NCBI GenBank assembly: GCA_030142905.1
Contig: JASJOG010000052.1
Location: forward strand, 1,631,001-1,695,000
Length of the DNA: 64,000 bases
From: Heliopora coerulea
Taxonomy: Eukaryota; Cnidaria; Anthozoa; Scleralcyonacea; Helioporidae
Reading direction: 5' to 3'
Positions within the stretch are counted from its first letter, which is position 1. Every line of letters begins with the position of its first letter. The notes under the pieces were generated by a model. It searched no databases and was not told where the DNA came from. It worked only from the letters and a program-made list of their open reading frames with translations. A program made the position numbers and the translations under genes. This document shows, piece by piece, positions 23,194 to 35,820 of the stretch.

Positions 23194-23484
23194 TTCAACA
23201 TATTTGGTCTTTTTTACTAGATAAAATAGTGTTTTGCACAGCCAAACATTAGCTCGACTTCTCACCGTTAATTGACAACTATGCGGTTTTCAAAGCTCCT
23301 TTTGGGGTCCGTTAAAGAGCGCCAAAGGGGACGCCTTCAACAAAATTAGCCCCGGTTAAATTACCCGGGCTTCTAAATTGAGGGGGTCACTTTCCCTGTG
23401 AGACTAGCAGGTGATAGATGATCTGTTTTAGCACAGTTTGGTATCTAGGTATGCTTTATGAAATTGGTTGTTCAATAATTCTAT

Positions 23485-26400
23485 ATGGGGATGAGCACAG
23501 CAAAGCCTTATAAAATACAGGAAGCTGATGGGTCAAGAAGGATTGGGATAACAGCAGAGAACATGCAGGACTTACGAAAGAAAGCTGCCAAACGGTTGAA
23601 CATATCGGATGACTATCGTCTTTGTTTAGAAGATGGAACAGAGATCACGACTGAAGAGTACTTCAAAAGTTTACCACCACAGACTTGTTTTACGTTTGTG
23701 AGCCCAGACGTTGGAGACTTACGCAGTGGTAAGTTTGATTTTGTCGTAATTTACTCGGTATATTGAACATAATCTTAAAGTCGGACGCTTCATCCACCAG
23801 GCAATTAACTTTGAGTATATATAGAAAAGAGATCCCCTTCTTTGTATTAACAAAAACTCAGCCGTTAACTTTCGCCCAACACCCGAGATTGAGGGAATGC
23901 ATTCCTCCTTAGCTTATATAAACATTAAACGTGTGGTCTTAGTGCAGAGGTCACAAGAACCACAATGAAGTGATTGATCTGTTACTCTGTTTTTAATTAC
24001 GACTTACACTTCCTTCCTAACTTCGTTCCTTCTTTCTAAACTTCTTGCCTTCCAAAGTTCCATTGTTCCTTAGTTCCTTTCTTCGCGCTTTTTAAACTCG
24101 ATTTTTCCGAGAAATTAATCATGACAAACTTCATATTGTTCAGGTGAAGGAAAAAGAGTATTATTTTAATGTTTTGCTTTCTTTTTGTCAAGATTTAGCA
24201 AATTTCCACAAACTCACACAAAAAATCTTCAGTAGGGTCCATGAAAAGGAAACTGTGGGTAGAGATGTAGCAAGAGAACTTTTGACGGGCGATAATTCGG
24301 AAATTGTTAACCGAGTTTTGTTAGATTATGTTGGTTCACTTGAGTCAAATATTCACCTGGAAACAAGAGGGGAAGATGAAAGTTGGTTTGATGGCCTGGC
24401 AACAAAATTCCAGACCAAAATGGAAGTTATGAGAGCTGGGGCACAAACTAGAATTCGAAATTATTATCAAAAAACAAGGGAATATGTGCTTGAGCAGGTA
24501 ATGTGAAACCTGTTTTAATTATATAACTTTAGATTGATGAAGAAAAATACCTCTATGTTTTTGAAAATTTAACGTACAGTATGTAACTTATTATAGCACT
24601 ACATGTCTTGTTCTAAATTTGAAAGTGGCTTACTTTTGGTAAAAATTGCATTTTTAGTTATGCTTTCCACCTGCCCAATGCTATCATTCAGTTCAATACA
24701 ACACAACATACCTTCTTATTGAGTAATCGGAATATAAAGATCAGAGCCCAGCTCAGAATTCTTAAGTGTGTCGCCATAGTGAAAGAGGCAAGTCGAAAAG
24801 TTTTAAAACATGTTTACTGACGTTTTGTTGTGGCGTGCAACATCTTCAGAGTGTAGGTTTACAGGGATGAGAAAAAACTATATATATATATATGAATCTA
24901 TAATTACATATATATACTTGATATATATAGTTTTTTTCTCATCCCTGTAAACCTACACTCTGAAGATGTTGCATGCCACAACAAAACGTCAGTAAACATG
25001 TTTTAAAACTTTTCAACTTGCCTCTTTCACTATGGTGATACACTTAAGAATTCTGAGCTGGGCTCTGATCTTTATATTATGATTACGCTGTCTGCCTGGA
25101 AAATCAATAGCCATTCTTATTGAGTACTATTGCATTGAATAGTATAGTATACCACAGCACACCATATCATGCTGTGCAATGCACTGCAGCACAATATAGT
25201 ATGATACAGTGTGATATAGTATGATACAATACAAACCAGGGTATATACACTTGCACTTCTAAGCTCAAGAAATGAATCAGTTTATGTGGTAGTGTTTCCA
25301 CAAATCAATGTAATTAATATTACCATGATAAAAAATTTCAGAGATTTAACAAGGGATTAGTTAAGGTGAAGGTGACTTTCCCTGATTTCAATATAATCCC
25401 CCTTAGCAAACAAGGAGAAATTTCTATTGTAATGGGCAGAAATAGGCAGGGTTCATGGAATCAGGCATGACTGGGTCAGGTGTTCTTTTTGTTTCAGGAT
25501 TGGAAAAAGTTCCATTGTTATTGGATCTCAAAGTGAAGATGTCTGTTTTATGAGGACAAAAATACATCTTTCATGAGGATGAAAGCTGACAGTGTGTCTT
25601 TCCCCCCCCCCCTTTTTAGAAAGACAAAATTTTACCTCATCTAGGGTTGAAAATGCCTTTTTCTAGGGATGAAAGAGCTTGTTTTACTTAAAAAACTGAA
25701 GCACTACAGGACCTTACTTTTCACTTGAGCAAAGATACTCTTTGAGCCCATCTGGGACTCAGAAATCATTATCTGAGTATAGAGCTTGAAGATCATTCAT
25801 CTATCTTTAGATTCTGTTGCCTCTTATCCAGTTTACAGACCTAACCTTTCTCAAATTTCTCAATACCTGGTATAGAACTAACAATGCTGAATCTGGAATA
25901 GTCAGTGTTTCAACTGTTAATTGTCTTTTTTAGCAAGATAACTAATTTGACCAGAAATTTGTTAGCTAAATTCAAATTTTGCAAGCCTGATAAAAACCAG
26001 TAAAAAAGTCACAAATGGTTTGGTCCATCAATTTTACAGTATTACCTTACTATATAATAATTGACTGATATGAAATAGAAACATACTTTTTAAATTTAAC
26101 CAGTAATATTTCTGTTAACACGATTAGCTAAGACATTGGTTACTACTCTGCATTTCTTGAAGTGAAACAGAATTCAAATACAATAGCAAAATGAAGTATG
26201 TCCTCGTCACTAATTGAAATCATCATTAGAGTGCTTAGGTGTCTGATTTACATTGTATTTCATTTCATATAGTAATCACATTGAAAACTGTGCTTCCTGT
26301 CTTCTGCAAGCTGAAAGACTAGCCTTTTTTTCCCAAAATATCTGCAATGAGAAAACAGCTCTGAAATTGGCCCTGAGATTTGGTATTTGGCAAATTTTTG

Positions 26401-28168
26401 ATGCAATTTGTTAGCCAAATCTGATTTTTATTGTATGTGGCAGTTTGGCAAATGAGAAATTAAACCTGGAGTAGTGTTAAATTTTTGATGATGGGTAACT
26501 TTATTTTGGTATTGAAATTTTTTTAGCCAATGGGAAGACCATCTGACATTCAGCCTTCTGGCATTCAGCCTTGGTGTATCCCAAGGGCCCACACTTACTG
26601 TAGTAGAGTAATGTAATATTGAAGAACTATCAAATAGAAGATTTCTAGGTACAATTTCAAGAGTGTAAGATGATGCATTTAAGGTTTCAAGATGTATCCC
26701 GAAATCTGTTTTTAATGTTGCCCTCTAATTTGCTGAGGCTCAATCAAGCTCCACCACCACCCAAACTTATACCACTGTCCCTGACTATGAAAAGATAATG
26801 GAGGGTAGTTCTGTCAACCAGTATTAAGTGACTAGCTCTTATTTTGGGATGTTTCAATGACAGCTGGGGAAAATGTAGTGATACCATTTAGGGGAAAATA
26901 ATGCAGTTTCTATTTAATGTTGTGAAAAAATAAAGTTGCTTGGATGGTTTGCTTTTTTTTTTTAAATTTTCTGTTTTATTTTGTGATTGATATCAGTAAG
27001 TGAAGGATGTAATTTTTACACAAGTAGTTTTGTTGAGCATTTATGTATTAATTATATTAACAGTTAACCTACCTTTTTATATCAGCAATGCATTTTTTGA
27101 TCTGTCATAGTTGAATTTCATGTCATAAATTATTGTAACAAGCAAAGAAACTCAATGGAGACACAACCCTGTCGTGAACAACGATGATGATGTAAGCAGG
27201 TGCTCAAAAATTGTTACAAGAGACAGGAAAAAAAATAGGGTCAGTGAAGAAACTGCAATGCAATATTCTTAGAGCATAGCCCCAAGTTAAAAGCAGCTGT
27301 GAAGTTAAAAAAATATTGTGTATTTTGGTATTTAAAAGAAATTTTCCTAATACTCTTTTAAACTTCCCCAGGGTGTCAGCTGCAATACACTATCCCTTGT
27401 GGACAACTTTCAGCAAACGTTGCGTTCAGATGAATATCATGGTGATTACTTTGTGAGAACAAATGAAAGAAATAGGATTTGTGATGAGCTTGGTTGGTTC
27501 AAGTGCCAAGGGAAATTTAACGAGGATATCTGCTCCAGAAGTCATTCCATCAATCCATATGGAACAAAAGAAGCAAGGATTATTTTTAGTACTTGGAATC
27601 TCGACCATGTGTAAGTATAGTTATAAAATAACATAGTGTTGCCGAGCCACAGGTCTATGTGCAAATTTTGCTTCCACAGATGTTGCAACTTTTTGAAAGC
27701 ATGTAGCGTTGCTGTAGCATCACAAAAATCACAGATTTAGCAGCATTGGTACAGACAATACAATGGCTCAAATAATTGGTCGAAAAGTTAGAAGAAATCT
27801 TTTTAACTTTTGGCCTGATTGTAAGTTATTTTGTCGCCAAAGTTTGTCGATTCTTTTACATCTTTTTTATTTGTTATTTTCTATTGTTTAAATGTCAGTT
27901 AAACCTTGATTTTAGGATTGAGAAATCAAGGGAAGTCCTTCCAACTTTTGTCGAAGTGGCTGAAAATTGTCCCAAAGATTCTGAAGTTAACTGGCAATAT
28001 TTTTACAATCTTTTGTTTACTAAAAAGAACTTGAAAATGGTGCACATTGCATGCCACGTGAAAGGAGTTCACAGTGGAAAAAAGTGCAACGTGAAGAAAT
28101 TCTACAGGGCCAAAAGTAACAAAACAACAAGAGCCAAATGTAAAAAGACAAGAAAGACACGAGGGTAA
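23485..28168 (+). CDS. DFFB: DNA fragmentation factor 40-kDa subunit (caspase-activated DNase)
   Basis: Four coding exons: 23485-23728, 24157-24497 (or from 24144), 27372-27610 and 27916-28168, about 358 residues against 338 in human. Exon 1 is the CIDE-N domain (YKIQEADGSRRIG, YRLCLEDGTEI), which binds the inhibitor ICAD/DFFA. Exon 2 is the helical linker (ETRGEDESWFDGLATKFQ). Exons 3-4 are the His-Me-finger nuclease: zinc-ligand segment CQGKFNEDICSRSHSINPY, catalytic NLDHV, and HIACHVKGVH with the further conserved histidines. The tail is strongly basic, consistent with nuclear localisation. The enzyme cuts internucleosomal DNA once caspase-3 removes ICAD. The exon 1 donor (phase 1) matches only the less usual acceptor at 24156; the better acceptor at 24143 would break the frame. 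The long intron holds a foldback element. Confidence 0.9.
24731..25078. mobile_element. Foldback/MITE element with hammerhead-like cores
   Basis: Two arms of about 150 bases, nearly perfect inverted copies, separated by a (TA)-rich centre near 24878-24925. The left arm begins AATATAAAGATCAGAGCCCA and the right arm ends with its complement. Each arm carries CTGAAGA, T, GTTGCA..., CAACAAAAC, a hammerhead-like core (24821-24849 minus; 24960-24988 plus). No ORF. It lies in the third intron of DFFB. Confidence 0.85.
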
Positions 28169-28322
28169 TAATGGAAAGTGCATTACGCATAATACGCATG
28201 TTTTAAAACCGAACCAATTTTTATACTGTATAGTGGAATAACTTGATCAATTTTACGATTCATTTTATTGTAGAATTATTGCACGTACACTGTATTTTTG
28301 AATGTCATTCTGATGATGGTGC

Positions 28323-28442
28323 TTAACCTATTCCGGTCCGTACCCGACTTTTTAATTTTACTTTGGCTAAGACAATTTTACTCTGGCTAACGTCAGACGA
28401 TTTTACTCGTCAAGGGAAGACGTCTCGGACAGGAAAGGGTTA
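28323..28442 (+). repeat. 'CTGGCTAACG' interspersed repeat, copy 1
   Basis: Starts near GGTCCGTACCCGAC and contains TTTTACTCTGGCTAACG, TTTTACTCGTCAAGGG, GTCTCGGACAGG and ends AAAGGGTTAA. The same order recurs at 28.9 (minus), 31.9 (minus), 33.4 and 59.3 kb. Confidence 0.75.
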
Positions 28443-28899
28443 ATGATGAACTGGGATTAAAAAAGACAGGCTTTCAACATACTTGTCATTTCAAGCAGGG
28501 CCGCCGAAAGCCAAGATGGGCCCATGGGAAGGTAGAGTCGCGGGGAAGCTAAATTTTTTTGACGTCCATGGCGGCGAGAATTTGGGAGAAATTCTTACAC
28601 GCATTCGCATTGTATAAATGTTATTTATTAACTGTTCTAAATTATTTGAATATGTCTTAAAAGTTGGTTTATCTTGTATCAATTAAAAAAATTAGCGTAC
28701 TATTAAAATTGGTTGGGAAGTCGGAAGGGAAAATTCTTTTAACATGTTTTCAATTCAGTTTGGGGAGGTTAAAAATCATTCCATTTTTTATTGGCAACGA
28801 TAAAACTCCACTAGAGTATTCTGGGATTCCTTTCTTGTCTTCAAAAAATCCTGTAATAAGGATTTCTTTGTTAAATGATGTAAGAGTTTTCGTGAAAAG

Positions 28900-29012
28900 C
28901 GGAAAGAGAATTGACATTTTAACTCATTTCCTGTCCGAGACGCTTCCCCTTGGCGAGTAAAATGGTCTGGCGTTAGCCAGATAAAAGTCGAATATGGACC
29001 GGAAAGGGTTAA
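28900..29012 (-). repeat. 'CTGGCTAACG' interspersed repeat, copy 2
   Basis: Reverse-oriented copy: TTAACCCTTTCCGGTCC, then CTGGCTAACGCCAGACC, TTTTACTCGCCAAGGGGAAG and CGTCTCGGACAGG. With copy 1 it forms a pair facing each other, about 460 bases apart. Confidence 0.75.
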
Positions 29013-29573
29013 TGGCAAAATTGTTTCCTCTGCGTAAGCAAGGACGAGGAATTTTGATGCAGAATAGTTCCACCACAAGTCGTTGAAAAACGAATCTTTT
29101 CTAAGACAAATATTTTTGAAGCAATATAATGAAAAATAACTTAATCATTACAAATGACAACATTTCACAACGCAATGAACCAAAGGTAGCCCAGACATAG
29201 TACGAAACAAAACGCATATATAAGTCCACACCTTGAAAACGCAAAATAATGTCCTAGTTTACGACTCTTTTGTGACAGAATCAAAATATTTGCATTTCAA
29301 TTTAACTTTTGTAGTTGGGTTTATAGGAAGCTCACATTGGGGATTTTGGGTTTGCCTGGAACAGGAGCCTCTTCACAGGTTTTTGCCATTATGACAGGGG
29401 CAATCCCTTGAAACTAAGACATATTCTATACGATTTTTTTCGTTAACAAAACACTTAAATCTACAGCGTATGTTGGAACTTTGCTAGGAAGCTCAATAGT
29501 CAAACACAAAATTTAGAAATGTTTGTGTTTTGAGATTCGTAATTCATTGTCTTTAAAAGGCATTCCTGAATGT

Positions 29574-32500
29574 TCAGTCCTCATCTTCGTCTGCGATTAC
29601 TTCCATGGTATTTTCCTGCAAAAGAAAAATTTTCTTGTTTTATTACATGTACCACAAGAATTTCTTTACGTAACGCCTGTTCATCATTATCTATGCTTAT
29701 ACATGAAAATGCAGTTTGTTCAATCAACACCCAGTGCAGGTTTTTCACGTGTGAAGATATAACTAATAAAAAGCAAGGGAATAACGTAGGGGCCAGTCAG
29801 GAAACATTGTCGAAACGTACGTGAAAATTGTATAATGAAAAATGGAAGCAAGTATTTAAGACAGTTATTTAAAGGGTGATCAAGTATAGCTTTGGAAAAA
29901 ACTTTAATCGAGTAGCTGAAAGCATGAGGAAACGTGTACATGAGACTCGTTTGGCTGGAAATTAAATTGAGTAGAGATATCTCCTGAAAACTACAGACAG
30001 AAACAGAAATTTTGAATTTGAATAACAGGTCACGCGTAGGGAAAAAGGAAGAATAAGAGGAAAAATAGCTTCAATTATTTACATTAAGGGTTTGTTCTTC
30101 GCAGTTCGGCAAAGGATATAGGTCCGACCAGTACAACTTTTAACGTCCAACACAAGTCTACCTCCAACCAACATCTTTTACACGTCACTTCTCGTGAAAA
30201 TAGTAGACACCAATTATCGAGGTTTTTATTTACTAGAGGGGGTTGTCTTTACAATGAATTGAGCCAACTTTTTTTCCCCGGCTGGACAGAACACTGACAT
30301 TGCAATATTGAATGTTTTGAATGAAGAGGAAGAGATCCAGTCAAACACAAAAGAGCCTAAACTGATCAAGCAACAGAGACTTTCTGACGAAGCGGTTAAA
30401 TCCAGATATTTCAACACGCGTTTGTCAACCTCTTTCTCATGAACTTATCGGAAATTGAGACATTGTTACCTGAGTTTACGTTTGCAAATGTTTCATTAAA
30501 TCACAATTGGTCACTCCCAAAATACATGGATTTCAAACAGATACGTTGTAATAAATTTTTCAAGCACGAACTCTGACCAGCTTGTAAAACTTACCGCCAA
30601 AGCTTCTTCACGTCTTCTTTGCTCCTGGATCTGAAAGGTAGGTAAATAGTGATAGTAATTAATCATAGAGTCGGCTTATTTTGTTTATTCCTTACAAATG
30701 GTGTACAACAAAACATATCAGCTCCAGGCAAAAATAGATGACCCGTGAGACGCTCTCGCTGGCAGATGACTTCGTATATCAATCGCTGTCTTATAACAAG
30801 AGGCGAAATTTTACCGTTGTGGCTACAAGGATCCAGATGGCAAATGAAGGTTCGATAAAATCCACCTGCCATTAACCTTATTTGTATCAGTAAGATGTTC
30901 TAGCCATTGAGGTAAAGAGGCGTGAATGTTTGTTGATTTTATGCAGGGCTGCTACACGTAGCCAGGTGCATGACCAATGGTATGCCTTAACCATGTGGCA
31001 GTAAAAATAATAACACTAAAATAAAATAAAATCTTTACTTCAGTGTCATTGTGATTTAGCTTTTAACAAACTAACTGGAGACACTATTTAAGAGAAAATA
31101 AGACAAACTAAAATTATCACGACATAAAGTACTTTTAAGATAATATAGTTCGAAAATGAGATGATAGAATACAATTCTAAATAAAATGTCTAAGTCTGTG
31201 ATAGGCTACATAGAGCAAAGTCCACAGTTCTGGCATCCGTCTTCTATTAAACTAGCTGTCCTTATTTCTAATGTAATCTTTAAATTAACTAAGGCTAGGT
31301 ATGTCCTTTTCTTTGTTTTTGAGTTTTGACCATAAATATGGCCAGCAGAGGGCATAATGGTGAGTGAACGTTCCAGTAGAGCCTAAAACCGTTTAACCGT
31401 CACTGAGGAAAAAAACCAGTAGGTCCATTATGGGTTTTTTCCAGAAGAACCCTTAATTGCTAGATTGTTTTTTCCCTCCTTATTAAACCTCTTTGAACAT
31501 ATGCAAACATGCTGTCATCAAAAACATTTACCAATTTTCACGCTCAAAATTTAGTTTTTGTTATTAAATACACACCTCTTCGGCTTCTTGTCGTTCGTCT
31601 TCGGAGTAGTCATCCTTGTCAAGTCTTTCCAACCGTCTTAAAGTAATCAAGACTTCAATCCTGTAGTCATCTTCATCAGCCACTGGGTTTTCTAACAGAA
31701 AGGAAAATTGGGAAAAAAAATACAAAATAAACAGACTAATGTTGAGTTTTTGATATTACCGAAAATGTATCACCCGAGCAAAAGTCCCGTTCACGGTGCA
31801 ACGTATGACCTTGAATTTTCGTACGTAACGTAATTCCGCTGAGGTGAAGTTGAACTTTTTCCACTCCAGAGTTCTTGCTTTGGCGAGTAGAATCACCTGG
31901 CGTTAGCCAGAGTAAAATTATGGAAAACTTATCCGGATAAAAAAGCGTAAATAAGATGAGTGAGAACATAACTGCCTGTTAGGCGCTGATTACACGGGAC
32001 GATTTCAGCCTGGCAGACCGAGTTGAAAAAAGTCCCGATTACACGAAATATTTCAGCCCGGGCTTAAACTGAAATTGGAAGTGGACCCAGGCAGTAATTA
32101 GTCGGTAGCCTTCGTTGTTTTGGCAATTCGCATCTTCCCAAGCCTGTCAATCGTCTTTTCAGCCCGGGCTGAATTTTTTTCGTGCGATTACATGGGATTT
32201 TTCAGCTCGGGTAGCTCAAACTGGGCTGAAACTTTTTCATGTAATCGCAAGCTCCGTTTTTCAAGTATTTTATCAGAAGGCCGGGCTGAAATTCCAGCCC
32301 GGTTTACTAGGCAAAAGCAAAAACGAGATAATATGGCACTGTGAACAGACCAAAGAAGGGATCTGTACGAAGAGCTAAATCAAAATCAGCATACTTACCC
32401 ATTAGCACAAGGGCACGCAGCAACGGAAGGGACTGAAGTTTGGCGATTTCTTTTATGTTGGAAATATTATTACCCCTGTAAAAATAATTTAGGACTAAGT

Positions 32501-35500
32501 GAGCCAGTTTTGTAACTTCCATGGCACCGCTCGTTGTGAAGGATCTTTTACCTTAAGTTCAAGTACTGAACATTCTTCATGCTTGCTCCAAAGCCATCCA
32601 GTCTCTCAATCTGATTGTCTCGTAAGTGGATCGACACTAGATGTTCAAGCCGGTCAAGATTTTCAAGAAATTTTATTGAGTTTGCCGCCTATGAAAAATA
32701 TTTGGAGGAATTTCATTACGTGAGATCGTAATCAAAAGAGAATGAAAGTTATCACGTATTAGAACGGGTAATTATAGTTTTTAGCATTATAGTTAACGAT
32801 TATGGTTATGTGACCAGGTATGGATGGAATAATTCGCTTCTTACCCAAGCTCTGATTGATCGGAATTTTGCCGCCTTTGTTTAAACCTGCTTATTATTTT
32901 ATAAAAGAAATATAAAATCGCCTTCCATTTTTATAGAGTGTGATTTGAACACCAGGGATTTGGGGAAACTTTCGCAAAGATAAAAACCAATACATTGCTT
33001 TTCTCATCTATATATCGCAGTATCTAAACATGGAAAACTGTTTATCTCTCTCTAAACGCAGCCCAAGCTTAGTGAATCGAAAGCTTTAGATGCAATTTCA
33101 AATCTCATGGTATGATCAAAGCATCAAAACTACGTTGAAAGACTGCTAATACTCGGGTCAGTTTACCATAACGAGATTAGTTCAAGAGACCGTTGTGACA
33201 AAAACTGGATAAAATTTTATCTAAAATTTAGCAGCTTTGTCCTCAACCCATCAAGGGGCAAGGGTGCACGTTAGTATTTTAGTGAAATGATCGGAAAGGT
33301 CTGAGTAGTGCCGAAATGTGAAGAGTAGTTTTCTAACGTTTCGAGCGAAGGCCCTTCGTCAGAGAGAAAACCTATTTTATTTCATTATTATTTTACTCTG
33401 GCTAATGCCAAACGATTTTACATGTCGAAAGGATGAGCCTCGGGCGTTACTTGTGTTAAACTCGTCAGAGTTAATCTTCAAATGTAAATAACAAACTGTT
33501 GCAATTGATCGTTGTGTATTAGCCTCAATGGACTTTTACCAAGTACAGGTTCTTCAAGTTGGGTGCCATTCCAATCCCATTTGTTGTCACTAACTGGTTG
33601 TTCCGGAGCTCAAGGGTTGTCAATCGAGAAAGGACTGCGGGATCAAAGTCACTCACTGCTCTGATTTCGTTGACTACAAGAGAAGAGCAAATTAGTCAAT
33701 TGGTAACATCCTTAGCGTAACACGAAGAAAGAATTTCATGATCAACCAATGATGAAATTCCCTAATCATTAACGTCATTAACTTTGTCTACTGTACGTCA
33801 AGCAATTATTTCAACTTTAAAGAATTTAATCTACATACAAGAAAGGTTAAGGTTTTCCAAAAGTGGATGATCAATTCCCTTTGTGTCCACAATCTTGTTG
33901 TTTGAGAAGTTAGCGACTTGGATATAAGGTAGCTATGCCATAATAAGAATGACATACATCATGAGGCTAAGTTGGAAATGTTTAACCAGTTAGTTTATAC
34001 AAATAATCTCATTGCTGAATTATAACATTCAATGAAATATTTCCACTCACTTTGTCCAGTTTTGGTGATAACAACAAGTTCTTGTCAGCTTTCAAAGTCA
34101 ACAGGTGTGTTAAAGAATTTAAAGCAGAAATATCCTTCAGCAGGTTGCTACTAATGTCCTAAATGAAAGATCACATTCATTTCTCAGTGTGCTTTGCTCA
34201 TTAATCGATAATAACTTTTTTCAGTATCTTTTTATCTGTCAAACCTTCTATCCATCTGTCTGTGCATGCAAAGAATTCCAACTTTTCGAGCAAAGGCCCT
34301 TTGTCAGAGAAAGAAACATGTTTTGAGAAAGTTTTTGATTCGCCTGTTCAGATCACATTTCTTTCTCTGACAAAGGGCCTTTGCTCCAAATGTTGGAATT
34401 CTTTCAGATCAGTCACAACAGTTATCAACTTTTAAACTTTTTGCCTTATTGATCACTGTCCACACAGCATTCTATTCTTATGTCTGTGTATATGTCCATC
34501 TGTCCATTCATACATTCATCCATTGTTCTCCACAGTCTTTAAACTTGTCAGCATGCATGTCTTCCTTCCTTCCATGTACTGTATGCTTAACTTATTCACT
34601 TCACACAATCACATCCATTTATTCCATCATTTATTAGCTTATCTGTCAGTTTGCCTGCTGGTCCATCCATCCATCTGTCTGTCTGTCCATCCATCCATCC
34701 ATCCATCCAAACCATCCATTCATCCATACATTCACCCCCACCCTCATCCATCCATCTCCCCCCACCCATCCATTTATCCACCAATCTAGCCATCATCCAT
34801 CCAATTGCCCACCCATCCACTTATCCACCATTTATTCCACTCACCCTTAGATTTGTCTCTAAATCACTTCATCCATCCATCCATCCATCTATTTCTTACT
34901 TAATTCTGTTTCTCCCAGTAGCATTGTTTATGTGCATGCATTTGTTCATTCATTCATTCATTCATTCATTCATTCATTCATTCAAGTAATTAGTACATTG
35001 CTTACCACATATCGCAGGTGAATGAAGCAGTTTAGTATGCTTATGTCAGTAATTTGCCTAGATTATGAAAACATAAAATGGTATTACAAGAGTTTTCCTC
35101 TAGCATTACCCATCTCAAATTTTATATACAAGGTGAACCAAAAAAAATTTTCATACCTGTCATGAATGTCCAGTCTAACATAGGCATGTGCCAAACCATT
35201 CCCTGTCTTGCACAACAGTGAGAGTGAGTCAGCCAGAATTTCTTCAGTCAACGGATTTTCAGGAACTTTCTTGGGTAAAAAGAACGATTTTGGTCAGTGG
35301 CACAGCCACCAGAGGGATCGCAATCCAGACATCCATTTTTCAGAAATAAGAGGCATCAGATTCACTCAAATAAAAAAAGAAGGAAACCCAAAGAGGAAAG
35401 CCAAACCTTAATCAAAAACCTAATGCTAAAGCTCTAAACCTGAAAAAAAAAAACGAACCCTAATCCTGACCTTATAACCTCCGGGCAGCTCCGCGCGACA

Positions 35501-35820
35501 TTGGCTTTAGCATGCACACATTAGTTCAACAACCGATATAAAGTGCAAGAAGTGGGAGAACAGTAGATTTTGAGGGCCCATAAAACTCGCCGTTTCTCCC
35601 AAGACAAGACGATGTCAGGAAATCAAAGGTTTAAAAGTTTTTCCAATGAAAATTCGACAAGCAATTTTCAAGAATCGTCTTGAAGAGGATGTTGTTTACT
35701 GGCTAGTTTACAGGAGAAAACCGTAGAATGTATCCATACCTCTTCCTCATCTTCATCTTCATCGTCCTCGTCATCCAGTAATGGGTCATCTACACCTTCG
35801 GGGTCGTCAAATTCAGACAT
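29574..35820 (-). CDS. LRRC23: Leucine-rich repeat-containing protein 23 (radial-spoke head component)
   Basis: Eleven coding exons in order: 35820-35740, 35269-35157, 35057-35006, 34158-34051, 33932-33839, 33673-33540, 32688-32552, 32475-32399, 31691-31576, 30630-30595 and 29615-29574. All junctions are in phase; total 329 residues against 343 in human. It has an acidic N-terminus (MSEFDDPEGVDD...), then LTEEILADSLSLLCKTGNGL and AHAYVRLDIHDR, nearly identical to LRRC23. Eight or so SDS22-type repeats follow (LTHLLTLKADKNLL, VANFSNNKIVDTKGI, LTTLELRNNQLVTTNGIG, LVSIHLRDNQIERLDGFG). A cap YRIEVLITLRRLERLDKDDY comes next, then an acidic/charged tail. LRRC23 anchors radial spoke 3 in motile cilia and sperm flagella. 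It shares a start region with REV1. Introns contain foldbacks and microsatellites. Confidence 0.93.
31855..31942 (-). repeat. 'CTGGCTAACG' interspersed repeat, copy 3
   Basis: Reverse-oriented copy in an LRRC23 intron: TTTTACTCTGGCTAACGCCA followed by GGTGATTCTACTCGCCAAAG. Its TTAACCC end is degraded. Confidence 0.65.
31985..32310. repeat. Palindrome-rich element with repeated TTCAGCCCGGGCTGAAA-like motifs
   Basis: Several variants of the self-complementary block 'TTCAGCCCGGGCTGAA' alternate with 'GATTACACGGGA' / 'CATGTAATCGC' segments in both orientations (about 31988, 32045, 32160, 32210, 32280). No ORF of interest. It lies in an LRRC23 intron and is probably a MITE or array of MITE fragments. 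Confidence 0.6.
33339..33362 (-). repeat. Hammerhead-like core motif
   Basis: Minus strand reads CTGACGA, then AGGGCCTTCGCTC, then GAAAC. The hairpin CGAAGG/CCTTCG covers the boxes. The same motif with compensating changes (CAAAGG/CCTTTG) appears at 34.3 and 59.1 kb. Confidence 0.5.
33388..33460 (+). repeat. 'CTGGCTAACG' interspersed repeat, copy 4
   Basis: TTTTACTCTGGCTAATGCCA followed by ACGATTTTACATGTCGAAAG; diverged, in an LRRC23 intron, directly after a hammerhead-like fragment. The same pairing of the two repeats occurs at 59.1-59.3 kb. Confidence 0.6.
34268..34480. mobile_element. Foldback element (GCAAAGGCCCTTTGTCAGAG family), copy A
   Basis: Inverted arms 'AAGAATTCCAACTTTTCGAG...AAAGGCCCTTTGTCAGAGAAAG' and its complement flank a short centre (34316-34355). 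The right side continues into TTATCAACTTTTAAACTTTT, shared with copy B at 59.0 kb. It lies in an LRRC23 intron. Confidence 0.8.
34490..34985. repeat. Tetranucleotide microsatellite (TCCA)n / (TTCA)n
   Basis: Long impure array of CCAT/TCCA units (about 34500-34885), ending in a pure (TTCA)n run at 34940-34984. It lies in an LRRC23 intron. Ser/His/Pro-rich ORFs over it are repeat artefacts. Confidence 0.9.

Larger units (their letters stand above)
28169..29573. other. Region between convergent DFFB and LRRC23 genes
   Basis: It contains the two inverted copies of the 'CTGGCTAACG' repeat and otherwise AT-rich sequence without a supported coding exon. It must hold the 3' UTRs of both genes. Confidence 0.5.
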
